The notes beneath the pieces were generated by a model. It saw nothing but the letters and a program-made list of their open reading frames with translations. It was not told the origin of the DNA and ran no database searches. Shown piece after piece: positions 39,000 through 50,727 of a stretch of 64,000 nt of DNA (position 1 is its first letter; each line of letters begins with the position of its first letter). The DNA is taken from positions 3,212,144-3,276,143 of the forward strand of contig LNGK01000002.1 in assembly GCA_001510575.1 (NCBI GenBank), written 5' to 3'. The translations under genes and the position numbers were made by a program. The stretch is from Knoxdaviesia capensis. Taxonomy: Eukaryota > Ascomycota > Sordariomycetes > Microascales > Gondwanamycetaceae.

Positions 39000-41900
39000 C
39001 TGCACTTTGTTTCAGTCTCGGTGGTTTGGGTCCCCCTAGAAGATAGAGAGTCTTACTATTTTTGCTTCAATCCTCTCCCCCCCCATCAACGCTTTGTCCC
39101 ACCACGCCGGTTCTAGGCCCCTAGCTCCGGACGATACGCCCATCAGCCGCCCTGGGCCCCCTTGAAGGCGTTCCTTTCTGTCGGGTCCGTCGAGTCTACA
39201 AGCACACTGGTTTCTTCACTCCCCCCAACTCGACATTTCAGACGCCCCCCTCTTCCCATCTGCCTGGTACCGGCGTACTAAAGACTAATGATGAGATGAG
39301 AGAGAAAATGCAGGGCGTGGTGTTTACTCGTACGAACATATGCTTCCTTTTCCCGACCATCTCTCCTTGTCTCGAATCTCCTTCTCGTTCTCGTTGGCTC
39401 GTTACACTGCTCTTGTTCATGCTGGCCAGATTGGCAATCTCCAGCCTCCTTACGATTTCTGCTTCATCTTTTCTTCCCTCCCCTTCCCAAGCCCGTCCCA
39501 AGAAGCCGGATTTTTGGGCCCCGACAGTCTGTTTCTTGCCACCTTTTTCTCTCGACATGCCATGTCACCATCCATCCCACCATCCCTTGTGAAACGCTCA
39601 CACCAAGCTATTCTTCCAGCCTCTGGCCACCTAATCCCACGATCCCCGGCCTTGGGTAATCTCTAACATAGATACTTATTGTACACACCAAGTTACACGG
39701 TAAAATTACCTTAGGTACGTACGTGAGAAGGAAAAGCACCGAACTAGAGGTGAAATTCGCACCTCCTCGCCTTGTCCTCCCGGGAGTTCGGTGTCATACA
39801 ATGTGAACTATGCAGATAGCTTCCGCTCATATGCATGCCAATCTATGCAATTACTGCACACACTTGCTTGCCCTTCCCCTTCAACGAGTTGTGGCGTCTT
39901 CCCAATTCGTCATGTACAGTACATATACAATGCACCAGACTGCCAGCCTTTTGCATAACCCTGTGACAAAATGAAAAGCTCAACCCCCGTCCCACTTCTC
40001 TCCTCCTAGTCTCCCCCCGTTCTTCCGTTAGGCTTGGGCCTCCCGTTAAATACGGGAAATTGACCCTGAGTGTGCCTCTAGTCCATTTCTCCTTTCCTTG
40101 TTGCTTTCCCGACCGTTTGGGTGGCCTGACCCGAGTCGGGAAATGTTTCTATATGCACACTATTTCAGTCAACCTCTCCTTTCCCTTCCTCTTGCATATT
40201 CTTTTTTATTCTTTTTAAGTTTTTTTTTATATCGTTTCTCTCCTGGTTCTTCATCTTCGATGACCAGTTTCTGTATTTCTCGCCCTGATCAGACAGTACG
40301 AGGACACTCCGACTAACGGATACTACCATGCAAGAATGGTTCTGGGTCTAAGTACACCGCCAGCTTCTTGAAATACTGGACCTACCGGAGTAAGTATCTC
40401 AACTCCCAAAGTGCTCCATACCTGAATTTGACTACCGAGCTGGCTTCCACTTAATACCCCTCCTCCTTGGTATCTTTTGTCGTCCTCTTTTATCTCATCC
40501 GCCATTCTCAACTCTGATATATTGCCCAGAATCCTGAGTCGGGATTCCCTCGGTGCTGTTCTTTCAATGTAAGTGAACTGATCACTCTCTAGCACTGCAC
40601 TCTCTGTATGTACTGTATATGCTGTATTGTGATATGCAAACTCTGTTGGCTGGTACAACTCGACTCTGTGCCACTGTTCTGACCTTGGCCGCTTTCTGGA
40701 CCAGTTATCTTGCTCTGCTCCACATCGCAAACTCTCAGTGAATACCCGCCCACACCTAGACGGCCGGTATTCGTTGCTACTGTGTCCTCCAATGCTTGCT
40801 AGGGCTTCCACTTCTGCATTACAGATCCTTACTCCAATTCACCATTCGCTCTTGTGCTCTCCTGCCCCTTGTATTATACTTATAAGTCTACCTAGCTAAT
40901 TTGTTTGAGGGTCTAGGGTCCATAGAACAGCCTCCGAACCCGCCCTTCGCTCAAGTATTCGGCTCACTCCTGTACTCCACGTCGTTGTCTTCGTTTTTCC
41001 TTTCTCCATCCGCCTCCACCTCCACCCATCTGACTTGACCACCGAACCATTCTAGCCTATTGGAGCCTCTTCACTATCACCACACCCCTCCTCACCAACC
41101 GCGTTCCCACCCTCCCACCCTCCCATGATTTTCTTTTGGTTTTTTTCTTCTTCTTTTTCTTTTTTTCAACCTTTTTCTGGCACAAATCATTATCTTCATC
41201 ATTTCTCTCCTCCCATTTGCTGGTCCTGGCCGGCTCCTTCATAATTCCCACAGCAGTGCTGCCTTCTGGTTCTGGGAATGGTGCGGTACAGGAGATCCGT
41301 TCCATTTTATTTCTTTCTTTTCTCCAAACAACTGTACTTGCCAGTCTTCAACACTTGTGTTGCATGCCTCCGCGGCCTTATTGCTTGCGTGGGTTCTCCG
41401 TGGCCTGTCCTGACATATATCCCTCCCTACCTACATTGGGTCCTGAGTCCTGGGTCCAACTCTCGATCCATAACCTACCAGTGTTCTATCATTTCAGGAG
41501 CGGCATATTTCTCTCTATATAGCAATATCGAGGCCTTACCTTTCCCAGTCTGCTTGAATATCCCTTGGTTCCCTGCTGGCATTCAACCTTCTCGAAATTC
41601 TTCGGATCCTTGTATACCTGGCTTTCCCGTCCTTCCTTCCCCTGATCTCTCTAGGTCTCTTCTTCTTCATCTCTCTTGTTATTGTTCTCAACCCACCTTC
41701 TTATGTCTATGACTTCTATCTCATTCATATTATTCCCAGTATCGAGTTTTCCTCGCTTCTCATCTCTTTCGGCCATCTTGATAGTTGCTATCTCGTTCTA
41801 TATATAGCACCTCTCTATACGACTTGATTCGGATTTCGATAAACGTTCCTATCTAGCTCAAGTTAAACAGGCTTCGAGGCAGGATACCCACGTATTCTTG

Positions 41901-42962
41901 CCGTTTTACACCAATTATCGACAGCCACACCGGATCTGGTACGTGGGAGCGTTCGGGCAAACCAGACAGCAACCACCACAACATACATCCCATGCAGAGT
42001 AGGGGGGTAGTGTACCATCAACATTCCACGTTCCGTATGAACAAACTCCCGAGAACCACGTCAGAGTATAGTATTGGAAACGGAACATACACCCCCCTTC
42101 AATACATCCGACAGGACCCCCAGGGCGGGTTGTTGTGCCAGGAGTCGGTGTGTGTGTGTGTGTGTGTGTGTTTGTGTGCGGGAGAGCACGGGGAGGCCCC
42201 GCGGTTTGTCTACAGGACCGAGCCTGACACTCGAACCCCGACAGAAAGGACCAAAGATTCCCAGACCGCCAGGCTCTGTCCTTTGATTCACGAACTTGGC
42301 AGTCCGCGAGGCATTGCACAACTCTGGAACACCCGTCGACTTCTTTTATCCTTCCCTCCTATTCTCAGCCACCTCGGCAGCACAGCTCAGCGAGGAACCC
42401 GAGGGAGCCTCCATCGAGCCTGGTGATATATACAAAGACCCGAATCCCCCCCCCTGGGCTTTGCTCTCCGGTTTTTGCTTTAAATGGCCCACAACCTCCA
42501 GTGTTGCGACTCCGCTATTTCTTCACCTTTCGTCCCATTAACCGCCTCAAGTCTACTATCGACTCCATCTCTATTGTGCACCTGACCATATAGAAACTTA
42601 TCTTGATATAACTTCTGCTTGAAAAGGCCAGAGCTTCCCTCCTCAGCCCTCAGATTCCCATTCATCATATATACACCACCATTTACTCCCACTCAGTTGT
42701 ATCTCCTTCTTCTTCTCTTCCAATTTCCCCAAGTTCTTCACACAGACATTTGGATCTTTCTAAATAACATACACAGCACGACTCCAACCCTTTCGACACG
42801 GCCTCATAACTATTCCATTGATCGCCCCTATTTAAACGTTTCCGCAACTTAGACTCGGTTCTTTATCTCTCCTTTGCTATATGTACTGGCGGGCTTCGTC
42901 CTTTTTGTTCCGTTCTCTGTTTATTCTTTGCTAGATACCCATCTTGTTGATACCAATTCATC
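39000..42962. other. Pyrimidine-rich block upstream of the methyltransferase gene
   Basis: No supportable gene. The + strand is strongly C/T-rich for almost 4 kb, most markedly around 39250-39600, 40060-40280, 40960-41230, 41570-41780 and 42600-42920. Pyrimidine-rich leaders are normal in these fungi, but usually for hundreds of bases rather than thousands. The part nearest 42963 is presumably the promoter and 5' leader of the methyltransferase gene. Confidence 0.55.
42148..42179. repeat. (GT)n microsatellite
   Basis: Eleven perfect GT units followed by imperfect GT sequence. Confidence 0.93.
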
Positions 42963-44737
42963 ATGGTTCCACCACCTCACAAGAGCGTTCGACTCTCTTC
43001 GGAACACCAACACGCTGGTGCAAACCGGGGTGGCGACGATAGGGAGGCTCCCCGAACTTCGGCACCTCCACAGTCGACCACCAGTCGTAGTATCGACTTT
43101 GGAATCGAAACCAGTAGTCTGACCGAGAGCATCAGGGGCCACGTCCAAGAGGGTGGGCTCCGTTACCATGCCTTCCACGCCGGACGCTACCCTTTCCCGA
43201 ATGATGATGTTGAACAGGACCGGGATGACATGCTCCACCATATGATCCTCGAGCTGTGCGAGGGAAAACTCTTTTTTGCTCCTGTCAAGGAGATGCTGGA
43301 GAGTGGAGCGGCTGTCCTTGATCTTGGTAAGAATACGCCCATTTCCCCTCTTCCAGCCCCTTTTCGTTTGGAGTTTACATTGTGACTGTCCCGGCGAGTT
43401 ATACCGGCCGGGACTGAGCACTAAGAATTCTAGGAGAAACCATTATTGAGTTGTTTTCTTGCCTCTTGTTGTTCTGGGGGGTTCTCTGTCCTCGAATTAG
43501 ATGAAATGGTCAATCACTAACAAGACATTCTGTCAATTAGGAACTGGTACCGGAGTCTGGTGTACAGAATGTAAGTTGAATCACGTTTAGCTGTTGTTTG
43601 AATTGTGTGCAAAAGGGGGAAATCTCATTTCAAAAGGAGCTTCTCGCAAACCTTCCATAGGTGCAGCTTCATTTTTGCACCGAAGAAGATCGATGGCTGA
43701 ATAACCGAAAGATGGCCGGTGTGAAGAGCTGTGCTGTGATATAACATGCCTGATGACTTGTCACTGACAACTTCAAACAGTGGCCGATGCGTTCTCGGAG
43801 TCTAGCTTTCTCGGAATGGACTTGTCTCCGATTCAACCCGAATCTGTTCCTCCAAATGTCCAGTTCGTTATCGACGATATGGAACATGAAGACGGCTGGG
43901 ACGACCCCGAGGACACCTATGATTACATCCACATCCGGCGTACGCTTCATACCATAAAAGACCGCAAAGTGCTATTTGAGCAAATCTTCAAGTAAGTCAA
44001 AGACCACGCCCCAACTTGATTGAAATCAGCAGCATCTTGCCATCGCGGTTTCCTAAGCATCTTGGTGGCTCAAAGGGTGTGACTGGGTTTGATTGTCTTG
44101 ACGATTTTCCGATCCTCGAAGCGCCCTTTCCACCAAACTCAGCGCCATTTCCTGTGCTGTTTTATTTGAATTTAACAAGTCACTGTTGACTCCTAATACT
44201 AATCGTGTATACCTTGAACCCTATAGACATCTTAAACCAGGTGGCTTCGTTGAGCTACAAGAGTTTGAATACCGCGTGTATCCTGAAGATTCCTCGTTCG
44301 AAGAGGGCACGACCTACCGATTCCGCGATTTCCTGGAGCTGCTCAATACTTCTCTCAGAAACATGGGTAGCGATCTGTACGCTGTCGATACTGTCGAAGA
44401 TGATCTGAGAGCTGCAGGCTTCACTGGTACGCATCGGGAGAGCTTCAAAGCCCCGATGGGCACATGGCCGTCAGATAAGAGACTGTCATACTGTGGCAAC
44501 CTCCTCCGCTCCGCTGTACAGGATGGTCTGGTGGGACTGTCCCGCAAATCATTTATGGTTGGACTTGGATGGACCCCCCTCCAGATCGAAATGTTTCTTG
44601 TCGAGGTGCGCAAGGCTGTGCTGGACAACAAGTTCCACTCATATCTTCCATTCCACTCGATCTATGCACAGAAACCAAAGCAGGACACACCCGAACCGAC
44701 GGAAACAGAACCGAAGGAACCTGAACCCCAGGAGTAA
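42963..44737 (+). CDS. LaeA-like class I SAM-dependent methyltransferase
   Basis: Four exons: 42963-43326, 43541-43570, 43781-43991 and 44227-44737; 371 aa. Introns of 214, 210 and 235 nt all have GTAAG donors and YAG acceptors. The spliced frame restores the glycine-rich SAM-binding motif I, VLDLGTGTGVW (118-128), which is split by intron 1; exon 2 is only 30 nt and carries its core. GMDLS (about 143-147) is the acidic loop that binds the SAM ribose, YDYIHIRR matches the family's 'YD.IH.R' segment, and HLKPGGFVELQE is the post-motif III strand. An upstream PNDDVEQDRDDMLHHM segment is also typical of the LaeA/Llm family. These proteins act in the nucleus or cytoplasm and influence secondary metabolism and development; the methyl acceptor is generally unproven. 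This is a paralogue-type member and cannot be equated with LaeA itself. The C-terminus (PKQDTPEPTETEPKEPEPQE) is a Pro/Glu/Thr-rich tail. Confidence 0.9.
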
Positions 44738-45789
44738 GGGCTTTTCATTTTCGTCCTGGTGTTCCTCTTCTTTTTCATACGCTATTAGACTTTCCTTTTC
44801 GTGCTTTTCTTTTTTTCTTCTTTCGGACTGGCGAGCGGTATACAAAACTTTTACGACTGATAATGCCCTACACAAACCCTGGCTGACAGGGTCCACGACA
44901 CGATCTCATTACGCTTGACACTAATACAAAGACGCGCTTTATAAACTTGGCTACGGAAAACCAAATGTTGGAATAGGCGGACCGGACAGGCGGACCGGAT
45001 ATGGCATCAGGGGCTCTGGTTGGAGTCGGATCGATCATCTTGTTCGAGGATACGGCCTGGGTAATACAGCATGCATTTCTCCTTTTAAAACTTTCATTGC
45101 ACTCTTACCCATGGTTGAGTTAATGAGGAAATGAGCGCAGCGGAATTTTCCTTTTGTGAATCATGTTGAGACTAAAGTATATATATATATATATACACGC
45201 GCGAGAGCAAAGCGTCTTAAAATTATAACCTTCCCATACGTCCATTACTGAGGAGTTGCTTGGGTTGGATGGAGACATCAGCGGTATCTGTAAAGTTAAG
45301 GACGGATTGCTTTGAGATCGGGCCCGCCGTGGTTAAAATAATATACTTCAATCACAACTGTAGCTCGAAATCCGACATCATTAATATACTTTGAACTTCT
45401 CGAATCTAGTATCTAAGAGAGCAAAGCACTAACTATCTTTCGGTCTATCCAACACTCTTGTATGATAGGCGGTGCACAAACTAGCAGAAGAGAGAATATA
45501 GAGGATTGAAGCAAGAAAGAACCCAAGGTCGTGGAAATAGGGTCTATGACCGGATCCAATGAGAATTACACGTATCGGAAGATGACTGATCGTGAATCAT
45601 GTGAAGCTTGAAAACATATCGCCAAACGAGGTATGGGAAGCAGAGAAACACCATGACGCCGTGTACACCAAAAAAAGAAAAAGGCGAAAAACACACAAAA
45701 GACTCAGGAGATATCTCTGGCAAATTGATAAACAAACATAACAAGCTAAGGTCGGCAGACAGACAGGCGAGAGGGCTGATGGGGAAAGG
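44738..45789. other. Intergenic region between convergent genes
   Basis: No gene seen. It holds the 3' sides of the methyltransferase (+) and F-box (-) genes and an (AT)9 repeat at 45178-45195. A purine-rich stretch follows at 45480-45790. Confidence 0.6.
45178..45195. repeat. (AT)9 microsatellite
   Basis: Nine AT units. Confidence 0.93.
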
Positions 45790-47286
45790 TCAGGGTGGAG
45801 GCATGGGGCCGATGAAGCCTGGGGCAAGAGCACTGCTGGCCGGGACCGACTCCAGGCGCGAAGACCGGCGATGTCCCCAGGTGATACGGCTCGAATCGGT
45901 GAAATCCCACCATCCACGACCGCCCTGGTTGAAGATGATATCGCGGACAGTAAACGAGCTGTTCATGCGCGCCAGGTACGACTCGTTGGTTGGCAGGTCT
46001 TCGATCTTGAGCTGCTCCTGGATGTGGAAGTAGCTTTCTTCGAACCGGGGCCGCTGGAACGGCCGGGAGAGCAGATCCAGCGCGGCCACGCGGCGGGCAT
46101 CCCAGAACACGTAGCCGGCATGGCGCAACACCCAGCGTTTGAACGGGCTAAGCGGTTTCTCCCGCGGAAAGGCTGACGACACCCACGACCACACGGTTGC
46201 CGGGCCATCATCTGCCGCGAAGTCTTCGGCGCTACGCGGTAAGCTAGACCGCATGCCGTAGTAACAAAACGGCGCGAAGTCGTGGCCGGGGATAAAGTCA
46301 CCGTCGTACTCGAACGAGAGCGGCCAGAACGACACGCTGGTTGGGATGTTGTCCCCCTGGTGCTGGCGGCTTAGCACCGCGTGGCGGTCGTCATACGAGT
46401 CGGCTGTGCACAGGTCGTGCATGAACAACAGCCCGCTCTCAAGAATGTATCGTGTCCACGGCGAGTGGCGTTTATCGTACTCAACGCAGTTGAAGCCATA
46501 TGTGACGTCATGGCGTGCTACCTCACGGAAAGCTGCAAGAGAAACATACACGGTCAGTTGCTTGGGCCATCAGCAAACGAAAGGCAATGGGCTATGCATA
46601 CCTCTGTAGACATCCAAGCGAAGAAAGTCAAAGACACAAGCCATCTGCTCCAGTTCAATCGGGGTCAGGAAGCTCCGGAAGTTGTACTGTTCGCGAGCAC
46701 GTCCTGTAAGTTCCGAGGCGGGATCATGGCCAAACAGGATACAGAAGGCCTCGTAGCGGTAGAAGGCAATATATATCCGGCACAGCTCCGATTGCGACGG
46801 GGGATCCTCAGCTGAGAACAGGTGTTCCACCGGCCAGCGGGTGAAATACCAATCGCGGTTTGTGGGTTGAGACGCATGCTCAACAAACCGGTCGGCAAAT
46901 GAGACAACGACTTTATGGAGGGCAATCATGTCATGCACCCGCCGGAAAGTCCAGTTGGTCGGCAGTGGAGTGCGCTGGGCCACATTGGCAAACACAAAGT
47001 CCCTGATGGAAGCACACTCAATATCGTTTGTGATCTCCACTTGCCGGGCATCGCAGACAAGCACGGCCTCCCGGAGCAGTTCAGGCGAAATGGCCGAAAG
47101 CCGGGCCGGCAATATTTGCGTGGCGATCCAGTTCTCGCTGTCTACAACAATCTTATGGAGCAGCCGGCAAGTCTGACTCAGGACAAGAACATCGGGGATG
47201 TGGTCAAGCTCGGTGATCACGCGCATGATTAGCTCAGTCGGCAGGCGCTCAAGCCGCGAGCTGGCCGGTTCTGGAGATAACACCAT
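45790..47286 (-). CDS. F-box domain protein
   Basis: Two exons on the minus strand, 47286-46602 and 46532-45790, with a 69-nt intron (GTATGC donor, CTTGCAG acceptor) that joins DVYR|AFREVARHD in frame; 475 aa. Residues about 12-55 (LERLPTELIMRVITELDHIP and the following DVLVLSQTCRLLHKIVVDS) form an F-box. This motif binds Skp1 and places the protein as a substrate adaptor of an SCF ubiquitin ligase. The rest has no repeats such as WD40 or LRR that would reveal a substrate. It is rich in aromatic residues and resembles the uncharacterised 'F-box plus unknown C-terminal domain' proteins common in Eurotiales. The first ATG follows a clear end of frame upstream. The 3' end is short and Pro-rich (GPMPPP). 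Confidence 0.87.
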
Positions 47287-48707
47287 GGCGTGATGCGGGA
47301 TATGAGACGGATGAGAATGCTGGGTGAATTCGATATACCCGGTGATGGAGAAGGAGGAGTTGACAGGGTCGTCAAGGGAAAAAATATAATCTAATTAGGT
47401 GCAGGAATAAAGAAATAACAAGACGAAAGCAACCTTTGAACGAAAGCAAACAAGTAAATATTACCAGCCTGAGCTTGAAGGATGCATAGAGGCAGTTTCA
47501 GAGTGAGATAAGAGTAGAAATACGTGAGACAACAAACCAACGGCTGATAAAAAATGGAGAAGAAAGGGAAGGAACCAAAATGGGAATCAGTTCGACGGTT
47601 TCTGGAACATCACAGATGTGGCAAAGAAGATATCGCGATAACCAGTGGGGGGAAGTGAGCATGACCGTGCTCGGTGAGCTCCAGTCAAGAGCGGAAAATG
47701 CAGGCGTACAGGTGTAGCTTTATCTTCAACAGCGCAAAACTGAACAAGAATGAGTTTAGAATAGCAACAAGAGCTCCGCTACAGGTTGAGGTTTGCAGAC
47801 AAGCGAAACGAGATATCATGTACCGAAAACAGGATCAGCATATCAGGGTCAAGACGTGGTGATGCTGGAGGAGAGTGGGGGTTTGCATTCCTTGACGGAA
47901 CTCCTTATTAATCAAGTCCCCTAAGTTTCTAATTTTAGCAATTGCAAGGGAACCTGGAAGGAACTCGGGGACTCGAAGAAATGGAAGCAAGCAGAATGTT
48001 TTAGACGTTTGGCAAGGAGGAAGAAACGCAGGGAAAAGAAGAGAGAGAAAATCCGTCAAACGCGACGAGGTCCGGATGGCTTATAAATGGCGAACCAACC
48101 GACACCGAAATCTCATAGAAATCCGCGGAAGGCACAAACGCTGTCACTGAGGCGATATTCGTGGGTCAGTTGATACGGAGATAGCGAGCCTTAATCAGCG
48201 AAATACGTGCTCTTATCGCGCTGTTATTATTGGATGCTTAATAACCGCTTAAACCTGGATCTCGTCACTGGAAACTGCTGAGTAACTGGACATATTGACC
48301 AATAAGGGATGATCTTTTGGTGTTTTGAATCCGGCCAATCACCGAAGCCGCCGTATTTTCCGCCCCCTGCCAATCAGAGGTCTTGCATTGCCAGATGCAA
48401 ATGCTGACCTTTCTGATCCGGCACCTCCTGCTGTTTGTTAGGTGTTAGTGGCGATATGGTCCAAGTCCAGTATAAGGGAGGGAAGGAGCTGTTGATGATG
48501 ACTCCTTCCTAGATAAAGAAGACTGGATAACCAAAAAAAGCATAAATCTCGACGTATATCCTGTTTCTCTTTTCTTCTTTGTCCCTTTCACTTTCTTCCT
48601 CCTTCATCTTCTCAACCACCAACGAACAAATCCATCATTCTTTCCCCACGATTCACACGTCCTTACACCACCACATTTCTATCCACTTACACGAACTCAT
48701 TCTCAAA
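47287..48707. other. Divergent promoter region between F-box (-) and metallothionein-like (+) genes
   Basis: No gene seen. The right end (48560-48700) is a C/T-rich leader typical of strongly expressed fungal genes. Two matches to the S. cerevisiae Ace1 copper-factor consensus HTHNNGCTGD are present, at 48425-48434 (+) and 48195-48204 (- strand). The consensus is loose enough that these may be chance. Confidence 0.5.
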
Positions 48708-49304
48708 ATGGCTGCTACTACTTGCTGCAAGAAGGGTGGAGATGCTTGCGTCTGCGGTATGTTACCCAAACTCCAAGCTCGTTTCTCTTCTCTCCCGTTC
48801 TCTCTCTAACTGATTCTAACCGCTTTATCTCAAATATAGCCCAGCAGGCGACTTGCTCGTGCGGCAAGGCTTCCGCTCTGCAGTGCTCGTGCGATCGTGC
48901 CGCCGAGGAGAACACCGTTGCCGGTGCCCGCTGCTCCTGCGGTTCCCGTCCGGCCGGCCTGTGCACCTGCGACCGCAGCGTTGCCGAGAATGCTCCCGTC
49001 GCTGGCGCCACTTGCGCCTGTGGTTCCCGCCCTGCTGGTAAGTGATTACTTTTTTTTTTTTCTCTTTTTTTTTTCCCCCTGGACCTCCGTCTTGGCACTG
49101 CAACCCCCGGTCCGGTAGCTCCACTCCCGAGTCCCGCTCCGGATCCTCCCACTGGGACTAGTTTGGGCCTTAACCAAAACTCTATTCTTTGATATCTAAC
49201 GAATCCTTTTATTTCCTTATTTTTTAGAGGGCTGCAACTGCGAGAAGTCTGCTGCTGCCGACTCGAACCCCAATGAGACGGACTTTACCACCAAGGCCAA
49301 CTAA
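48708..49304 (+). CDS. Cysteine-rich metallothionein-like protein (CrdA/Crd2 type)
   Basis: Three exons, 48708-48756, 48840-49037 and 49228-49304 (introns of 83 and 190 nt with GTATGT and GTAAGT donors); 107 aa. It has 16 cysteines, nearly all as CxC pairs. After an N-terminal CC and CVC, three tandem units of about 27 residues each carry two CxC motifs: CSCGKASALQCSC, CSCGSRPAGLCTC and CACGSRPAEGCNC, spaced by DR-AEN-VAGA-like linkers. The Cys-free tail ends ETDFTTKAN. CxC arrays with little aromatic content are the signature of metallothioneins, which bind Cu(I) or other soft metals in the cytosol. The layout matches the proteins called CrdA in Aspergillus and Crd2 in Candida, named from copper resistance; I rely on memory for that link. 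The start is the first ATG, in an AAAATGGC context after a pyrimidine-rich leader. Alternative: a DUF-type Cys-rich protein without a metal role. Confidence 0.86.
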
Positions 49305-50727
49305 AACGCCCGGCCTTGATTTCCTTCTTCGTACCGTCTTTTGAAAATTCTCTGGGCTTTGGAGCTTTTGTTCAATTTCTGCAGTTGTCTTTCCTGGTAG
49401 GATAATATGGGCGTCTTTTGGCGTTGGTTGCGTCGCGAACTTGGGAGGACTCGCCAGCGATATCGATTTCGGAATATCGCTTGACAGGAGGCGTATGGGC
49501 ATGCTTTTATTCTTTTTCTTCTATCAATAAACGGGAATTGTTTTCTCCTCAAACACCAATGTCTTCAAGTATCCATCTCCACCAAACTGTCCCTGAGAGT
49601 CTCTTCAGGCCTATGTTGCGCAGATTCTTGGCCTTCTCGTAACCCAGATCAGCCCTAATCTCTGTCTGGTATCTCCTCGGTATCCTCTAACCCAGATGTC
49701 TTATCGTACAACTCGGACACAGCCATTAACCCAATCAAAGCAAAGCATGATAACAACCGCACAGATTGTGATGACAGCATGTATTGGGGTTAGGGTATGC
49801 AAAATAATCGACTCATTGCGGTCCCTGATGCACATGCACAACAAGACGTGTGGCATTGCATACCGCATCTGTCGGATGAAAACCCCGGTGCCAAGACGGC
49901 TCGATACAAGCAGCACCGGAGAGTTGTCTATCCCAGACTGCACAGATAAACTATGGTGTTTACTACCGGTTAAAATGCCCACACACGCCCCTCCACCTCA
50001 CTCAACACTTATACGGGGCCCAATTTGGAAATGGATTTCGTGTTTCCCACCATCTTTCGTCTACCCGTACTTTTGTTTCCCCCAGGAATCTTCACTTCCA
50101 ATTCTTGGTCGGCTTGGGTGATCTTCTCCCACACCATTCACCCCGTGTTTTTTCTTCCTGTCCGACCATGCAATCCGGGGAAAGAGTTCTGACATGGAAT
50201 GTTGTGTATCACTAAGAAAAAAGAAGAAAAATTGAATTTTCCAGGATCCAAAACATTAGAACCAATGACACTACAGATGGTCTGTAATCATCAGTTTGAG
50301 GGGAGCAAGACCAGAAAAAAAAGATAATTTGGAGCGAGAGAACTAGTTTGCCTATAAAAAAAATTATGCAACAAAGGGAAAAGAAAGAAAAAGTATTGAA
50401 AACAAACAACACCAAATTCATCCCCTAAATGGATGCCCCCAAAATCAGGAACGTAGATAATCCCACATAAAAGGAGAGACAATCAGATGCTGAGCCACCA
50501 TAGGAATAATGCTAATTTTCATGTATAATTTTTAACAAAAGGAAAACAAGGCAGAATTATTCCTAAAGCAAGCAACACCAAACTGTATACTCTATTCTTC
50601 CCCGCTAGGCCTATACTCTTTCCTTTGAATTACCACGTCTCCCCAGTCAACACTGAACGTCAGTTGGAAAAGAAAATTGAAGAGAATAACAAGCCAATAA
50701 GCTTAGAATTTGTCATTTTCTCCAAGT
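49305..50727. other. Intergenic region between convergent genes
   Basis: No supportable gene. The left part is the 3' region of the metallothionein-like gene. The right part (50210-50700) is A-rich and is the probable 3' region of the minus-strand DUF1996 gene. A 141-codon frame at 49696-50121 has no recognisable domain. Confidence 0.6.
49526..49531 (+). terminator. Probable polyadenylation signal of the metallothionein-like gene
   Basis: AATAAA hexamer about 220 bases after the stop codon, in a T-rich context. Fungal signals are often degenerate, so an exact hexamer at a plausible distance is only supportive. Confidence 0.5.

Noticed and set aside
39745..39770. AGAGGTGAAATTC, similar to a conserved small-subunit rRNA word
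   Set aside because: The match is limited to about 13 bases; neighbouring rRNA sequence is absent.
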